Shown piece after piece: positions 15,181 through 23,526 of a DNA stretch of 28,908 nt. Numbering within the stretch: position 1 is the first letter of the stretch; each line of letters begins with the position of its first letter. Source of the DNA: Bacteroidales bacterium. GTDB taxonomy: Bacteria > Bacteroidota > Bacteroidia > Bacteroidales > UBA932. Made by a program: the position numbers and the translations under genes. Below the pieces are notes generated by a model, which was given only the letters and a program-made list of their open reading frames with translations, had not been told where the DNA came from and made no database searches. The DNA is taken from the NCBI GenBank assembly GCA_017615445.1, contig JAGAAD010000078.1, positions 1-28,908 of the forward strand, read 5' to 3'.

Positions 15181-17043
15181 TTATCTTCCGAAATATACTA
15201 AAAGTACGGAAATATCTGAAGGAGAAACACCGGAAATACGTGACGCACGCGCAATGGTGTCCGGCTTATATCGCGCCAGTTTCTGTCTGCATTCGATGCT
15301 CAGCCCCTCCACTTTCGAGAAATCGAATCCCTCCGGGATACGGAGGTTCTCCAGGTGGCTGATTTTTTCCGCATTGCTCCTCTCCCTCTCAATGTAACCC
15401 TTATACCGGATGTTGATTTCCACAGATTCAATAACCTCAGGGGAAAACTCTGTTCCACGTGGAACAAATGTGAGCAACTCAGCTAAGGTGACCTCAGGGC
15501 GGGCTGCCACATCAGCAATCTTTTTCGATTCAGTAAGCGGCGCTGAACCCTTAGACTCCAGGTAGGCGTTGACTTTGTCTGCCCTCAGGTTGTGGGAATT
15601 GCAGAAAGCCTCCAGTTCCTCAACAGCCTTGTACTTCGCCTCGCATGCCTCATAGCGCTCGCGCGAGGCAAGCCCAATCTTATAGCCCAGCGGGGTGAGC
15701 CTTTGGTCAGCGTTATCCTGCCTGAGAAGTATGCGGTACTCAGCGCGGGAGGTGAACATGCGATAGGGCTCGTCAACTCCCTTGGTGATCAGATCGTCTA
15801 TCAGCACTCCGATATAGGCATCATCCCTGCGGAGAATGAAAGGTTCCTTCCCCGCCACTTTCAAATGGGCGTTTATTCCCGCCATTAAACCCTGGGCTGC
15901 TGCCTCCTCATAACCGGTGGTGCCGTTCACCTGGCCGGCCATAAACAGGCCGTCGTAATCCTTGAGTTCAAGGGTGGGTTTGAGTTGGGTCGGGTCGAAG
16001 TAATCGTATTCCACCGCATAGGCAGGACGGAAGATTCGGGAGTGCTCCATCCCCGGGATAAGATGCAGGGCCTTGAGCTGAACCTCCATCGGCAGCGAAG
16101 AGGAGAATCCCTGGAGGTAGTACTCGTTGGTGTTCTCGCCTTCGGGCTCGAGGAAAAGCTGATGATTATCCTTATCCGGGAAAACTCGGAGTTTATCCTC
16201 TATGCTCGGGCAGTAGCGCGGACCGCGGCCATGAATGACTCCCGTGAAAAGAGGAGAGTCTTTGAAGCCTTCGCGCAGAGCGTCATGAACCTGCTCGTTA
16301 GTGTGGAGAATATAACAGGGCTTTTGCTCGCCCTCGCGCTGGACCTTGGATTTGACCTGCAGGAAGGAGAAACGCTCCGGATCAGAATCGCCGAACTGCA
16401 AAAGAAGCGAGGCGGTGTCCACAGTCGTTATGTCTATTCTCGGAGGCGTGCCGGTCTTCATCCGGTCTGTCCGGACACCAAGACTTTTGAGTTGCTCGGT
16501 CAAACCGTAAGAGGCCTCTTCTCCGATGCGGCCGCCGATCAGCTGCTGGCGACCGATAAAAAGCTTTCCTCCAAGGAAGGTTCCGGCAGTCAGAATAACC
16601 GCCTGAGAATTAAAAATCGCCCCGGATTTAGTACGAACTCCGATAATTTTTGAATTCTCAAACAGAAATTCCGTCGCCACATCCTCGTAAATATCTAATA
16701 ATGAGGAACTTAGCAATTTCTCTCGCCAGTTTTCAGAGAAAGCGATTTTGTCGCATTGGGCTCTCGGACTCCACATCGCCGGGCCTTTGGACCGGTTAAG
16801 CATCCTGAACTGAAGAGTGGACTCGTCCGTGACAATTCCCGTCCATCCTCCGAGCGCATCGATCTCCCTAACGATCTGCCCCTTCGCAATTCCGCCGACA
16901 GCCGGATTGCAAGACATCTTCGCAAAAGCGAGGGTGTCCATAGAGATGAGAAGAACGGACGAGCCGAGGCCCGAGGCCGCCATCGCAGCTTCGCAACCGG
17001 CATGTCCACCACCAACCACAATTATGTCGTACTCTTTCTTCAA
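15181..17043 (-). CDS. mnmG: tRNA uridine-5-carboxymethylaminomethyl modification enzyme MnmG (GidA)
   Basis: With MnmE this FAD protein modifies U34 of certain tRNAs. It has 620 residues, a typical length. The FAD-binding start is [19 protein letters not shown] (5-23); [32 protein letters not shown] and the C-terminal helical region are all present. The start codon is TTG at 17043, read from the family N-terminus; no ATG is available at that place. TTG overlaps the ybeY stop as TTGA, so initiation is probably coupled to ybeY termination. A perfect parS-like site lies inside the gene at 15451-15466. mnmG is often found near replication origins in bacteria, in keeping with the other origin signals here. 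Confidence 0.97.
   Translation of the reverse strand: MKKEYDIIVVGGGHAGCEAAMAASGLGSSVLLISMDTLAFAKMSCNPAVGGIAKGQIVREIDALGGWTGIVTDESTLQFRMLNRSKGPAMWSPRAQCDKIAFSENWREKLLSSSLLDIYEDVATEFLFENSKIIGVRTKSGAIFNSQAVILTAGTFLGGKLFIGRQQLIGGRIGEEASYGLTEQLKSLGVRTDRMKTGTPPRIDITTVDTASLLLQFGDSDPERFSFLQVKSKVQREGEQKPCYILHTNEQVHDALREGFKDSPLFTGVIHGRGPRYCPSIEDKLRVFPDKDNHQLFLEPEGENTNEYYLQGFSSSLPMEVQLKALHLIPGMEHSRIFRPAYAVEYDYFDPTQLKPTLELKDYDGLFMAGQVNGTTGYEEAAAQGLMAGINAHLKVAGKEPFILRRDDAYIGVLIDDLITKGVDEPYRMFTSRAEYRILLRQDNADQRLTPLGYKIGLASRERYEACEAKYKAVEELEAFCNSHNLRADKVNAYLESKGSAPLTESKKIADVAARPEVTLAELLTFVPRGTEFSPEVIESVEINIRYKGYIERERSNAEKISHLENLRIPEGFDFSKVEGLSIECRQKLARYKPDTIARASRISGVSPSDISVLLVYFGR
15451..15466. promoter_or_regulatory. 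parS: parS-like site inside mnmG
   Basis: A second perfect TGTTCCACGTGGAACA palindrome lies in the mnmG coding sequence (codons for VPRGTE), 892 bases from the copy at 14559. Two perfect copies of a 16-mer within 1 kb are very unlikely by chance. Confidence 0.8.
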
Positions 17044-17462
17044 GCCAGATTCTTCCTCAACTCAAGGTAGTAGTTTTCCTTCGAGCTCATAGTCTTGATC
17101 TCATCTTCAGTGTGGTCGTCGTAACCCACAAGATGGAGTATACCATGGACCATAACCCTGTTAAGTTCATCCGCGAACTCGGTTCCGTAGAAGAGAGCGT
17201 TTTCGCGGACGCTGTCCACACTGATAAAGAGATCTCCGCTCAGGACATTCTTCTCGCAGTAGTCGAAAGTGATTATATCAGTGAAGTAGTCGTGCTGAAG
17301 ATATTTCATGTTCACGTCCAGGATGTAATTATCAGAACAGAAGATTATGTTAATATCTCCCAACTTCCTGAGTTCGCTCGCAGCGACCGTTCTCAACCAC
17401 TTGTTGTTGAGAGCTTTCTCCTTAAGATTGAACGAAATATCCTCGCAATAATACCTGATCAT
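17040..17462 (-). CDS. ybeY: Endoribonuclease YbeY (rRNA maturation factor)
   Basis: This metal-dependent endoribonuclease takes part in 16S rRNA 3' maturation and ribosome quality control. It has 140 residues. The metal motif is [15 protein letters not shown], with H106 and H110 and a third histidine, H117, one residue later than in the HGxLHLxGYDH form. [12 protein letters not shown] is the usual strand before it. The start is the ATG at 17462. It heads the ybeY-mnmG-ruvA-sufS run and its stop overlaps the mnmG TTG start. Its upstream region is shared with the divergent tonB. Confidence 0.94.
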   Translation of the reverse strand: MIRYYCEDISFNLKEKALNNKWLRTVAASELRKLGDINIIFCSDNYILDVNMKYLQHDYFTDIITFDYCEKNVLSGDLFISVDSVRENALFYGTEFADELNRVMVHGILHLVGYDDHTEDEIKTMSSKENYYLELRKNLA

Positions 17463-17487
17463 GGTTCCAAGCAGACAAAAAGACGCA

Positions 17488-17495
17488 CAAATCTA
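17488..17495 (-). promoter_or_regulatory. Possible -7 element for ybeY-mnmG
   Basis: On the minus strand TAGATTTG matches TAnnTTTG, 25 bases upstream of the ybeY ATG. A clear TTG box at 19-21 bases is not seen, so this is a tentative call. Confidence 0.4.
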
Positions 17496-17514
17496 CAACT
17501 ATTAAATCTAAAAA

Positions 17515-17545
17515 TTGGATTAAAACAGAATAATTTTTACCTTTG
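17515..17545 (+). promoter_or_regulatory. Bacteroidetes-type promoter for tonB
   Basis: TTGG (17515-17518) is followed after 19 bases by TACCTTTG (17538-17545), an exact match to TTG-N19-TAnnTTTG. It lies about 30 bases upstream of the tonB ATG at 17575 and is one of the clearest promoters in the window. Confidence 0.8.
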
Positions 17546-17574
17546 AAGGAAATCCGCAAAAACTAAACTGAGAT

Positions 17575-18264
17575 ATGGAAGTTAAGAAAACACCAAAAGC
17601 AAGCCTTGAGAACAAGCGGCTTCTTTTCGTGGAGCTGGGTTTGGTCGTCACACTTGGAATCGTGTACGGAGCTTTTTCGTTCGGTACGGCAGACAAGCAG
17701 ACCTCCCTGCTCGACGCGGGCCCTCAGCAGGTGATCGAGGAAGAGATTATCCCTATTACGCAGGAAACTCCTCCCCCGCCGCCCGAGACCCCGAAGGTTC
17801 CTGTTCTTTCAGACCAGATCGATATTATCGATGATGATATCCAGGTAGACGATAACATCCTCAACCTCGAGGACGACGATGACCTGGGTGTGGAAATCAT
17901 GGAATATGTAGAAGGTCCGGAAGATGAGGAAATCGAAGAAGAAGCGATTCCGTTCCAGCTCGTGGAAACAAAGCCTTCATTCCGCGGAGGAGATGCAAAC
18001 CAGTTCTCCAAGTGGGTTAACGAAAGGCTGGTCTATCCCGAGATCGCAAAGGAAAACGGTGTGCAGGGAAAGGTTATGCTTCAGTTCACGGTGGAATCAG
18101 ACGGCCGAGTGACAAACGTCCGCGTGCTTCGCGGTGTGGATCCTTCGATCGACAAAGAAGCTGTCCGCGTCGTTTCCAGCTCGCCGAAATGGAGCCCCGG
18201 AAAGCAGAGGGATCGCGCAGTCCGCGTGACCTACACCTTCCCTGTTATCTTCCAGCTTAGATAA
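17575..18264 (+). CDS. tonB: TonB family energy transducer
   Basis: This inner-membrane protein links the proton motive force, through ExbB-ExbD, to outer-membrane TonB-dependent receptors. It has 229 residues. One transmembrane helix (about 19-38, FVELGLVVTLGIVYGAF) follows a short basic N-terminus. A proline run (TPPPPPETPKVP, about 64-75) and a strongly acidic stretch rich in D and E span the periplasm. The C-terminal TonB domain runs from about 136: PSFRGGDANQFSKWV, YPEIAKENGVQGKVMLQF, DGRVTNVRVLRGVDP, and SSPKWSPGKQRDRAVRV. It has its own promoter and ends in a strong terminator. exbB and exbD are not in the window. Bacteroidetes carry many tonB copies, so the target receptor cannot be named. 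Confidence 0.94.
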   Translation: MEVKKTPKASLENKRLLFVELGLVVTLGIVYGAFSFGTADKQTSLLDAGPQQVIEEEIIPITQETPPPPPETPKVPVLSDQIDIIDDDIQVDDNILNLEDDDDLGVEIMEYVEGPEDEEIEEEAIPFQLVETKPSFRGGDANQFSKWVNERLVYPEIAKENGVQGKVMLQFTVESDGRVTNVRVLRGVDPSIDKEAVRVVSSSPKWSPGKQRDRAVRVTYTFPVIFQLR

Positions 18265-18279
18265 CAAGCGAATTGATAA

Positions 18280-18311
18280 TAAAAAGGCTGTCCAAAAGGA
18301 CGGCCTTTTTT
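18280..18311 (+). terminator. Strong intrinsic terminator after tonB
   Basis: A 13-bp stem (AAAAAGGCTGTCC with GGACGGCCTTTTT, one G-U pair) with an AAAA loop ends in a T-run. It starts 16 bases after the tonB stop and ends 11 bases before the hflX ATG. Confidence 0.92.
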
Positions 18312-18322
18312 CTATCTGAAGA

Positions 18323-19507
18323 ATGAACGAACAGCAGACAGAGAAAGCCGTATTCGTGGGAATAATAAGGCCCGCGGACGACGAAAGGAGAGTTAACGAG
18401 TATCTGGATGAGCTCGAGTTCCTGGCCGAGACGGCGGGAGCTGTGGGCGATAAAAAATTCATCCAGCGGGTGGACCGTCCGGATAATGCCACCTATATCA
18501 GAAGCGGTAAACTGGAAGAAATAGCCGCATACTGCGAAGAGAACCATATCACCTACGTCATATTCGATGACGAATTGTCCGGAATGCAGCAGCGCAACAT
18601 CGAGAAGGTAATTAAATGCAGCGCTGTGATAGACAGAACCAGCCTGATTCTGGAAATATTCGCCCAAAGGGCAAAATCATCCTATGCCAAAATGCAGGTC
18701 GAACTGGCCCGCTACAATTATATGCTCCCGCGTCTGGCGGGAATGTGGACCCACCTCGAAAGGCAGCGCGGCGGTCGCGGTACCAGGGGCGGTATGGGTG
18801 AGACCCAGATAGAGGTGGACCGCCGTATAGTTAAGGAACGAATCACTAAACTCAAGGAAGATCTGAAGAAGGTAGACCGCCAGATGGCCACCCAGCGCTC
18901 GAACAGAGGCAGCATGGTCCGGCTTGCGCTGGTGGGCTACACAAATGTAGGAAAATCCACCCTTATGAACGTTCTTGCGAAGTCGGACGTCTTCGCGGAG
19001 AATAAACTCTTTGCGACCCTTGACACGACTGTTAGAAAGGTCGTGATTGAAAACGTTCCCTTCCTCCTGAGCGACACCGTGGGATTCATCAGAAAACTCC
19101 CCACCCAGTTGGTCGAGGCCTTCAAGAGCACCCTGGACGAGGTTAGGGAAGCGGATATTCTGGTCCATGTGGTGGATATCTCCGCCCCCGACTTCGAAGA
19201 TCAAATGAAGACGGTGGAACAGACCTTAAGGGACATCGGAGCGGCAAACAAGCCGGTCTATGTGGTATTCAACAAGATAGACGCCTACACCTACACTCCC
19301 TATGACGAGTTCTCACTTGAACCCAAGTCGAAGGAAAACCGTACTCTGGACGAGCTGAAAAACAGTTGGATTGCAAGCGAAAAATCGCCCTGTATCTTCA
19401 TCTCAGCCCTCAACAAGACGGGTATAGAAAAACTCCGCAACGACATCTACAAGATGGTTGCGGAGATTCATGCCGGGCGCTACCCGTTCAATAATTTTCT
19501 CTGGTAG
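18323..19507 (+). CDS. hflX: GTPase HflX
   Basis: HflX is a ribosome-associated GTPase that splits stalled ribosomes. It has 394 residues. The N-terminal domain runs through YIRSGKLEEIA and VIFDDELSGMQQRNIEKV; the linker has the RGGMGETQIEVDRR signature. The G domain has G1 GYTNVGKST (205-213), TLDTTVRK, G3 DTVGFI, and G4 NKID. The start is the ATG at 18323. It lies just after the tonB terminator, with no consensus promoter recognised in the 11-base gap, so expression may need read-through or a promoter inside the tonB end. It ends immediately next to the convergent frdB stop. Confidence 0.96.
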   Translation: MNEQQTEKAVFVGIIRPADDERRVNEYLDELEFLAETAGAVGDKKFIQRVDRPDNATYIRSGKLEEIAAYCEENHITYVIFDDELSGMQQRNIEKVIKCSAVIDRTSLILEIFAQRAKSSYAKMQVELARYNYMLPRLAGMWTHLERQRGGRGTRGGMGETQIEVDRRIVKERITKLKEDLKKVDRQMATQRSNRGSMVRLALVGYTNVGKSTLMNVLAKSDVFAENKLFATLDTTVRKVVIENVPFLLSDTVGFIRKLPTQLVEAFKSTLDEVREADILVHVVDISAPDFEDQMKTVEQTLRDIGAANKPVYVVFNKIDAYTYTPYDEFSLEPKSKENRTLDELKNSWIASEKSPCIFISALNKTGIEKLRNDIYKMVAEIHAGRYPFNNFLW

Positions 19508-20287
19508 TTACTCCGAGAATTTCGCTTTAAGGAACTCGCGGTTCAGGCGGGCGATGTGCGCCACCGTGATACCCTTCGGGCACTCAAGCTCGCAGGCGCG
19601 GGTGTTGGTGCAGTTACCGAAGCCGAGTTCGTCCATCTTCGCGACCATAGCCTCGGCCCTGCGCTTCGCCTCGGGACGTCCCTGAGGAAGAAGAGCGAGC
19701 GAGCTGACGCGGGCAGCCACGAACAGCATAGCTGAGCCGTTCTTACAGGTGGCCACGCAAGCGCCGCAGCCGACGCAGGCGGCAGCGTCCATGCTCTCCT
19801 CAGCCTTATCGTGAGGGATGAGCATAACGTTAGCATCCTGGGCTGAACCTGTGCGCACCGAGATAAAGCCTCCGGCCTGGAGGATCTTATCGAATGCGCG
19901 GCGATCCACGACGAGGTCCTTGATAACGGGGAATGCGGCGCTGCGGAAAGGCTCCACCGTGATGGTGGCGCCGTCCTTGAAGTGACGCATGAAGAGCTGG
20001 CAGGTGGTGACGTGGTCGTCCGGACCGTGGGCACGGCCGTCGATGTAGAGCGAGCAAGCTCCGCAGATACCTTCGCGGCAGTCGTGGTCGAATGAAACAG
20101 GACCGCTGCTCTTGCATCCTCTCTCCACAGCCACAGGGTCACAACCCTCTCTGATCAGCTGTTCGTTGAGAATATCGAGCATCTCGAGGAAAGAGGCGTC
20201 CTCCTCGATACCGCTGATGTGGTAGGTCTCGAAATGGCCTTTTGCCTTGGCGTTTTTCTGACGCCATATCTTAAGATTGAATTCCAT
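19508..20287 (-). CDS. frdB: Fumarate reductase / succinate dehydrogenase iron-sulfur subunit
   Basis: This subunit carries electrons between the flavoprotein and quinone in fumarate respiration or succinate oxidation. It has 259 residues. The [2Fe-2S] cysteines are C70, C75 and C78 (CREGICGAC) and C96. The cluster-binding C-terminal domain has [11 protein letters not shown] (170-180) and the second set C225, C231, C235 followed by PKGI. The sequence type matches the Bacteroidetes enzyme, where the direction is usually fumarate reduction in anaerobes. It lies 6 bases after frdA. Its stop abuts that of the convergent hflX with no bases between. The membrane cytochrome b gene expected upstream of frdA is not here. 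Confidence 0.95.
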   Translation of the reverse strand: MEFNLKIWRQKNAKAKGHFETYHISGIEEDASFLEMLDILNEQLIREGCDPVAVERGCKSSGPVSFDHDCREGICGACSLYIDGRAHGPDDHVTTCQLFMRHFKDGATITVEPFRSAAFPVIKDLVVDRRAFDKILQAGGFISVRTGSAQDANVMLIPHDKAEESMDAAACVGCGACVATCKNGSAMLFVAARVSSLALLPQGRPEAKRRAEAMVAKMDELGFGNCTNTRACELECPKGITVAHIARLNREFLKAKFSE

Positions 20288-20293
20288 CGTGCT

Positions 20294-22240
20294 TTAGTCT
20301 TTGTAGTTTCTAGTCTTAACCTCGATAAACTCGTAGTTGAGGGGTTCCTTGTGGAGAACAGGATCCTTGTCTTCACCCTGATACTCCCAGGCCGCCACAT
20401 ACATAAAGTTCTTATCGTCGCGCTTTGCCTCGCCTTCCTCGGTCTGGCTCTCGATGCGGAAGTGTCCGCCGCAGGACTCGTGACGATTCAGAGCGTCGCG
20501 GGCCATCAGGATACCTGTGTCGAAGAAGTCTTCGAGGCGGAGAGCCTTCTCGAGTTCCTGGTTGAACTCATACTGGTCTCCGGGCACATTGACAGATTTG
20601 TAGAATTCTTCCTTAAGGGCCTTGATTTCTTCGATTGCCTTCTTAAGTCCAGCTTCGTCGCGGGCCATACCCACATACTCCCACATAATGTTTCCGAGTC
20701 TCTTATGGATACTGTCCACAGTCTCGGTTCCCTTGATGGAGAAGAGTCTGTCTATACGAGCCTGCACTGCCTTTTCAGCCTCGATGAATTCCCTGGAATT
20801 CACGTCGGTCTTGGGTTCTGCGAACTTATTGGAAAGATAATCGCTGATGGTGACAGGAACCACGAAGTAGCCGTCTGCCAGACCCTGCATAAGAGCGGAT
20901 GCGCCGAGGCGGTTTCCGCCATGGTCTGAGAAGTTGGCCTCACCGATAGCATACAGACCGGGGATAGTGGTCTGAAGATCGTAGTCAACCCAAATACCAC
21001 CCATAGTGTAGTGGATAGCAGGGTAGATCATCATAGGCTCTTCCCAAGGGGAAGATGCCGTGATCTTCTCATACATTTCGAAGAGGTTTCCGTAACGCTC
21101 GGCAACTCTCTGGTGTCCCAGACGCTGAATAGCTTCAGAGAAGTCCAGGAACACAGCCTTACCTGTCTCGTTCACACCGAAGCCTGCGTCGCAGCGCTCC
21201 TTTGCTGCACGGGAGGCGACGTCGCGAGGGACGAGGTTTCCGAAGGCCGGATACCTGCGCTCGAGATAGTAATCACGATCTTCTTCAGGTATCTGGGAAG
21301 GCTTGATTTCGTGCTTGCGGAGTTTCTCCACATCCTCGAGCTTCTTCGGCACCCAGATGCGGCCGTCGTTACGCAGCGACTCGGACATAAGGGTGAGCTT
21401 GCACTGCTGGTCGCCATGGACCGGGATGCAAGTCGGGTGGATCTGAGCAAAGCAGGGATTGGCGAAATAAGCGCCCTTGCGGTAGCACTGCATCGCGGCA
21501 GAACCGTTGCTGTTCATAGCGTTCGTGCTGAGGAAATAGGTGTTTCCATAACCACCGGTGGCGATTATAACTGCATGGGCTCCGAACCTTTCAAGCTGAC
21601 CGGTGACGAGGTTACGGGCGATAATACCCTTGGCCTGACCGTTCACGAGCACAAGATCCAGCATCTCATAGCGCGGATAGCTCTTCACTGTTCCGGCGGC
21701 GATCTGGCGGTTCAGGGCGGCGTAAGCTCCGAGGAGCAGCTGCTGACCGGTTTGACCGCGCGCATAGAAGGTGCGGCTGACCTGCACACCGCCGAATGAG
21801 CGGTTTGCCAGGTATCCACCGTACTCACGGGCGAAAGGCACACCCTGGGCCACGCACTGGTCGATGATGGCCGCACTGACTTCTGCGAGACGGTAGACGT
21901 TCGCCTCACGGCTGCGATAGTCTCCTCCCTTGATGGTGTCGTAGAAGAGGCGATAGATCGAGTCGTTGTCGTTCTGATAGTTCTTGGCAGCGTTGATACC
22001 TCCCTGGGCTGCGATAGAGTGCGCACGGCGAGGGGAGTCGCTGATACAGAAGACCTTGACATTGTAACCGAGTTCTCCGAGAGTGGCTGCTGCAGATGCG
22101 CCGCCAAGACCGGTACCCACCACGATTACCTCAAGTTTCCTGCGGTTGTTAGGGCTGACAAGATGAATTTCGGACTTACGTTTGGTCCATTTTTCAGCCA
22201 GAGGTCCGTCCGGAATTTTAGAAATAAGTTTATCTGCCAT
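20294..22240 (-). CDS. frdA: Fumarate reductase / succinate dehydrogenase flavoprotein subunit
   Basis: This is the FAD-bearing catalytic subunit that interconverts fumarate and succinate. It has 648 residues, usual for the Bacteroidetes / B-type enzymes. The nucleotide motif [18 protein letters not shown] begins near residue 41. [15 protein letters not shown] carries the histidine expected to bind FAD covalently. Further motifs are [65 protein letters not shown] and [10 protein letters not shown] with active-site arginine. The start is the ATG at 22240, 16 bases after the ruvB stop, so it is probably co-transcribed with ruvB. sdhA is an equally acceptable symbol. Confidence 0.97.
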   Translation of the reverse strand: MADKLISKIPDGPLAEKWTKRKSEIHLVSPNNRRKLEVIVVGTGLGGASAAATLGELGYNVKVFCISDSPRRAHSIAAQGGINAAKNYQNDNDSIYRLFYDTIKGGDYRSREANVYRLAEVSAAIIDQCVAQGVPFAREYGGYLANRSFGGVQVSRTFYARGQTGQQLLLGAYAALNRQIAAGTVKSYPRYEMLDLVLVNGQAKGIIARNLVTGQLERFGAHAVIIATGGYGNTYFLSTNAMNSNGSAAMQCYRKGAYFANPCFAQIHPTCIPVHGDQQCKLTLMSESLRNDGRIWVPKKLEDVEKLRKHEIKPSQIPEEDRDYYLERRYPAFGNLVPRDVASRAAKERCDAGFGVNETGKAVFLDFSEAIQRLGHQRVAERYGNLFEMYEKITASSPWEEPMMIYPAIHYTMGGIWVDYDLQTTIPGLYAIGEANFSDHGGNRLGASALMQGLADGYFVVPVTISDYLSNKFAEPKTDVNSREFIEAEKAVQARIDRLFSIKGTETVDSIHKRLGNIMWEYVGMARDEAGLKKAIEEIKALKEEFYKSVNVPGDQYEFNQELEKALRLEDFFDTGILMARDALNRHESCGGHFRIESQTEEGEAKRDDKNFMYVAAWEYQGEDKDPVLHKEPLNYEFIEVKTRNYKD

Positions 22241-22256
22241 TTGTTTATTGATTGAG

Positions 22257-23288
22257 TTAATTGTTTTCTCCGAATAATGAATCTGATGAGACTCTGTTGG
22301 GCGCTATTCCAAGATGTTTGTAAGCCAGATCGGTGGCTATACGCCCTCTCTGGGTGCGCACAATGAAACCTTCCTTAATAAGGAAAGGTTCATAGACTTC
22401 CTCGAAAGTTCCCTGATCTTCACCTATCGCGGTGGCGATTGTGTTAGCGCCCACAGGGCCGCCTTTGAAGGTGCTGATTATAGTGCTTAATATCTTGTTG
22501 TCTATAGCGTCCAGACCGCGAGTGTCTATCTTGAGTTTATCAAGAGCGTATTTCGCAATCTTTATGTCTATCTTTCCGTCTCCCATCACCTGGGCGAAAT
22601 CGCGCACGCGCCTGAGAAGCGCGTTGGAAATACGCGGAGTTCCGCGGCTTCTCATCGCTATCTCCTGAGCTGCCTGATCGTCTATGTCCACCTTCAGAAT
22701 CGAAGCGCTGCGCTTGACTATTCTCTTCAAATCCTCCACATCATAATACTCCAGAGCGCAGGTTATTCCGAAACGGGCGCGAAGAGGCGCGGTCAGAAGT
22801 CCGCTTCTGGTTGTGGCTCCCACCAGGGTAAAAGGATTCAAGGATATCCTGACAGAACGGGCGCCGGGGCCCTTGTCTATCATAATGTCTATCACGAAAT
22901 CCTCCATTGCGGAATAGAGATACTCCTCAACCTCAGGGGAGAGACGATGGATTTCATCTATGAACAACACATCACCAGGCTCGAGCGAAGTCAGAAGACC
23001 GGCCAGATCACCGGGCTTATCCAGCACTGGACCGGATGTGATTTTCATATTCACACCCATCTCGTTTGCTATGATGTGCGCCAATGTTGTTTTTCCCAGA
23101 CCGGGAGGGCCGTGAAACAGAGTGTGATCCAAAGACTCGCCGCGAAGCTTAGCAGCCTGGATGTAGACATGCAGATTGGACACTATCTCCCGCTGACCCG
23201 TGAAATCTTCCAGGTCTTGCGGTCGGATAATTCCGTCCAAATCCTTATCTTTGTCTTCGATACTGCGGTGAGGGTCAAAATCAGACAT
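22257..23288 (-). CDS. ruvB: Holliday junction DNA helicase RuvB
   Basis: This AAA+ motor drives branch migration with RuvA. It has 343 residues. The opening [19 protein letters not shown] is followed by Walker [10 protein letters not shown] (60-68), Walker [20 protein letters not shown] (D111), sensor [19 protein letters not shown] and the C-terminal winged-helix region with [13 protein letters not shown]. The start is the ATG at 23288. It is the first gene leftward of the proposed origin and probably leads the ruvB-frdA-frdB unit. Confidence 0.97.
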   Translation of the reverse strand: MSDFDPHRSIEDKDKDLDGIIRPQDLEDFTGQREIVSNLHVYIQAAKLRGESLDHTLFHGPPGLGKTTLAHIIANEMGVNMKITSGPVLDKPGDLAGLLTSLEPGDVLFIDEIHRLSPEVEEYLYSAMEDFVIDIMIDKGPGARSVRISLNPFTLVGATTRSGLLTAPLRARFGITCALEYYDVEDLKRIVKRSASILKVDIDDQAAQEIAMRSRGTPRISNALLRRVRDFAQVMGDGKIDIKIAKYALDKLKIDTRGLDAIDNKILSTIISTFKGGPVGANTIATAIGEDQGTFEEVYEPFLIKEGFIVRTQRGRIATDLAYKHLGIAPNRVSSDSLFGENN

Positions 23289-23312
23289 TTCCCCAGGCTG
23301 TTTTATTGCCTA

Positions 23313-23320
23313 CAAATATA
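23313..23320 (-). promoter_or_regulatory. Possible -7 element for ruvB
   Basis: On the minus strand TATATTTG matches TAnnTTTG, 24 bases upstream of the ruvB ATG. No TTG box is seen at the right distance in the AT-rich DNA beyond. Confidence 0.45.
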
Positions 23321-23321
23321 A

Positions 23322-23526
23322 TCTTTATTTCTTTATTTTTTGTTGATTTTATTACGGCTGTGGAAATGTTGATAAACATAAAACCCCGCTGAATATCAGT
23401 TTATTAAAGCCGCGAGGTGTTTTTAATTACTTGTTGGAAACTTTGTAAAAGAGTTGTGGATAACTAAACAGTCCGATTTATCCACATTGTTATACACCTG
23501 TTTTCCACAAGCTTTTACACAACAGG
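23322..23526. other. oriC: Candidate chromosomal replication origin (oriC)
   Basis: The gap between divergent ruvB and mfd contains clustered DnaA-box sequences. Perfect boxes are 23455-23463 (minus strand TTATCCACA) and 23478-23486 (plus strand). Near-matches are TTATACACC (23490-23498), TTTTCCACA (23501-23509), TTTTACACA (23513-23521), and on the minus strand TTATCAACA (23367-23375) and ATTTCCACA (23359-23367). An AT-rich stretch suited to unwinding lies at about 23301-23350 (8 G or C in 50 bases by hand count). Gene direction switches here from leftward to rightward. A further perfect box is in mfd at 24113-24121. dnaA is not adjacent in this window. The call is an inference from these signals. 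Confidence 0.8.
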
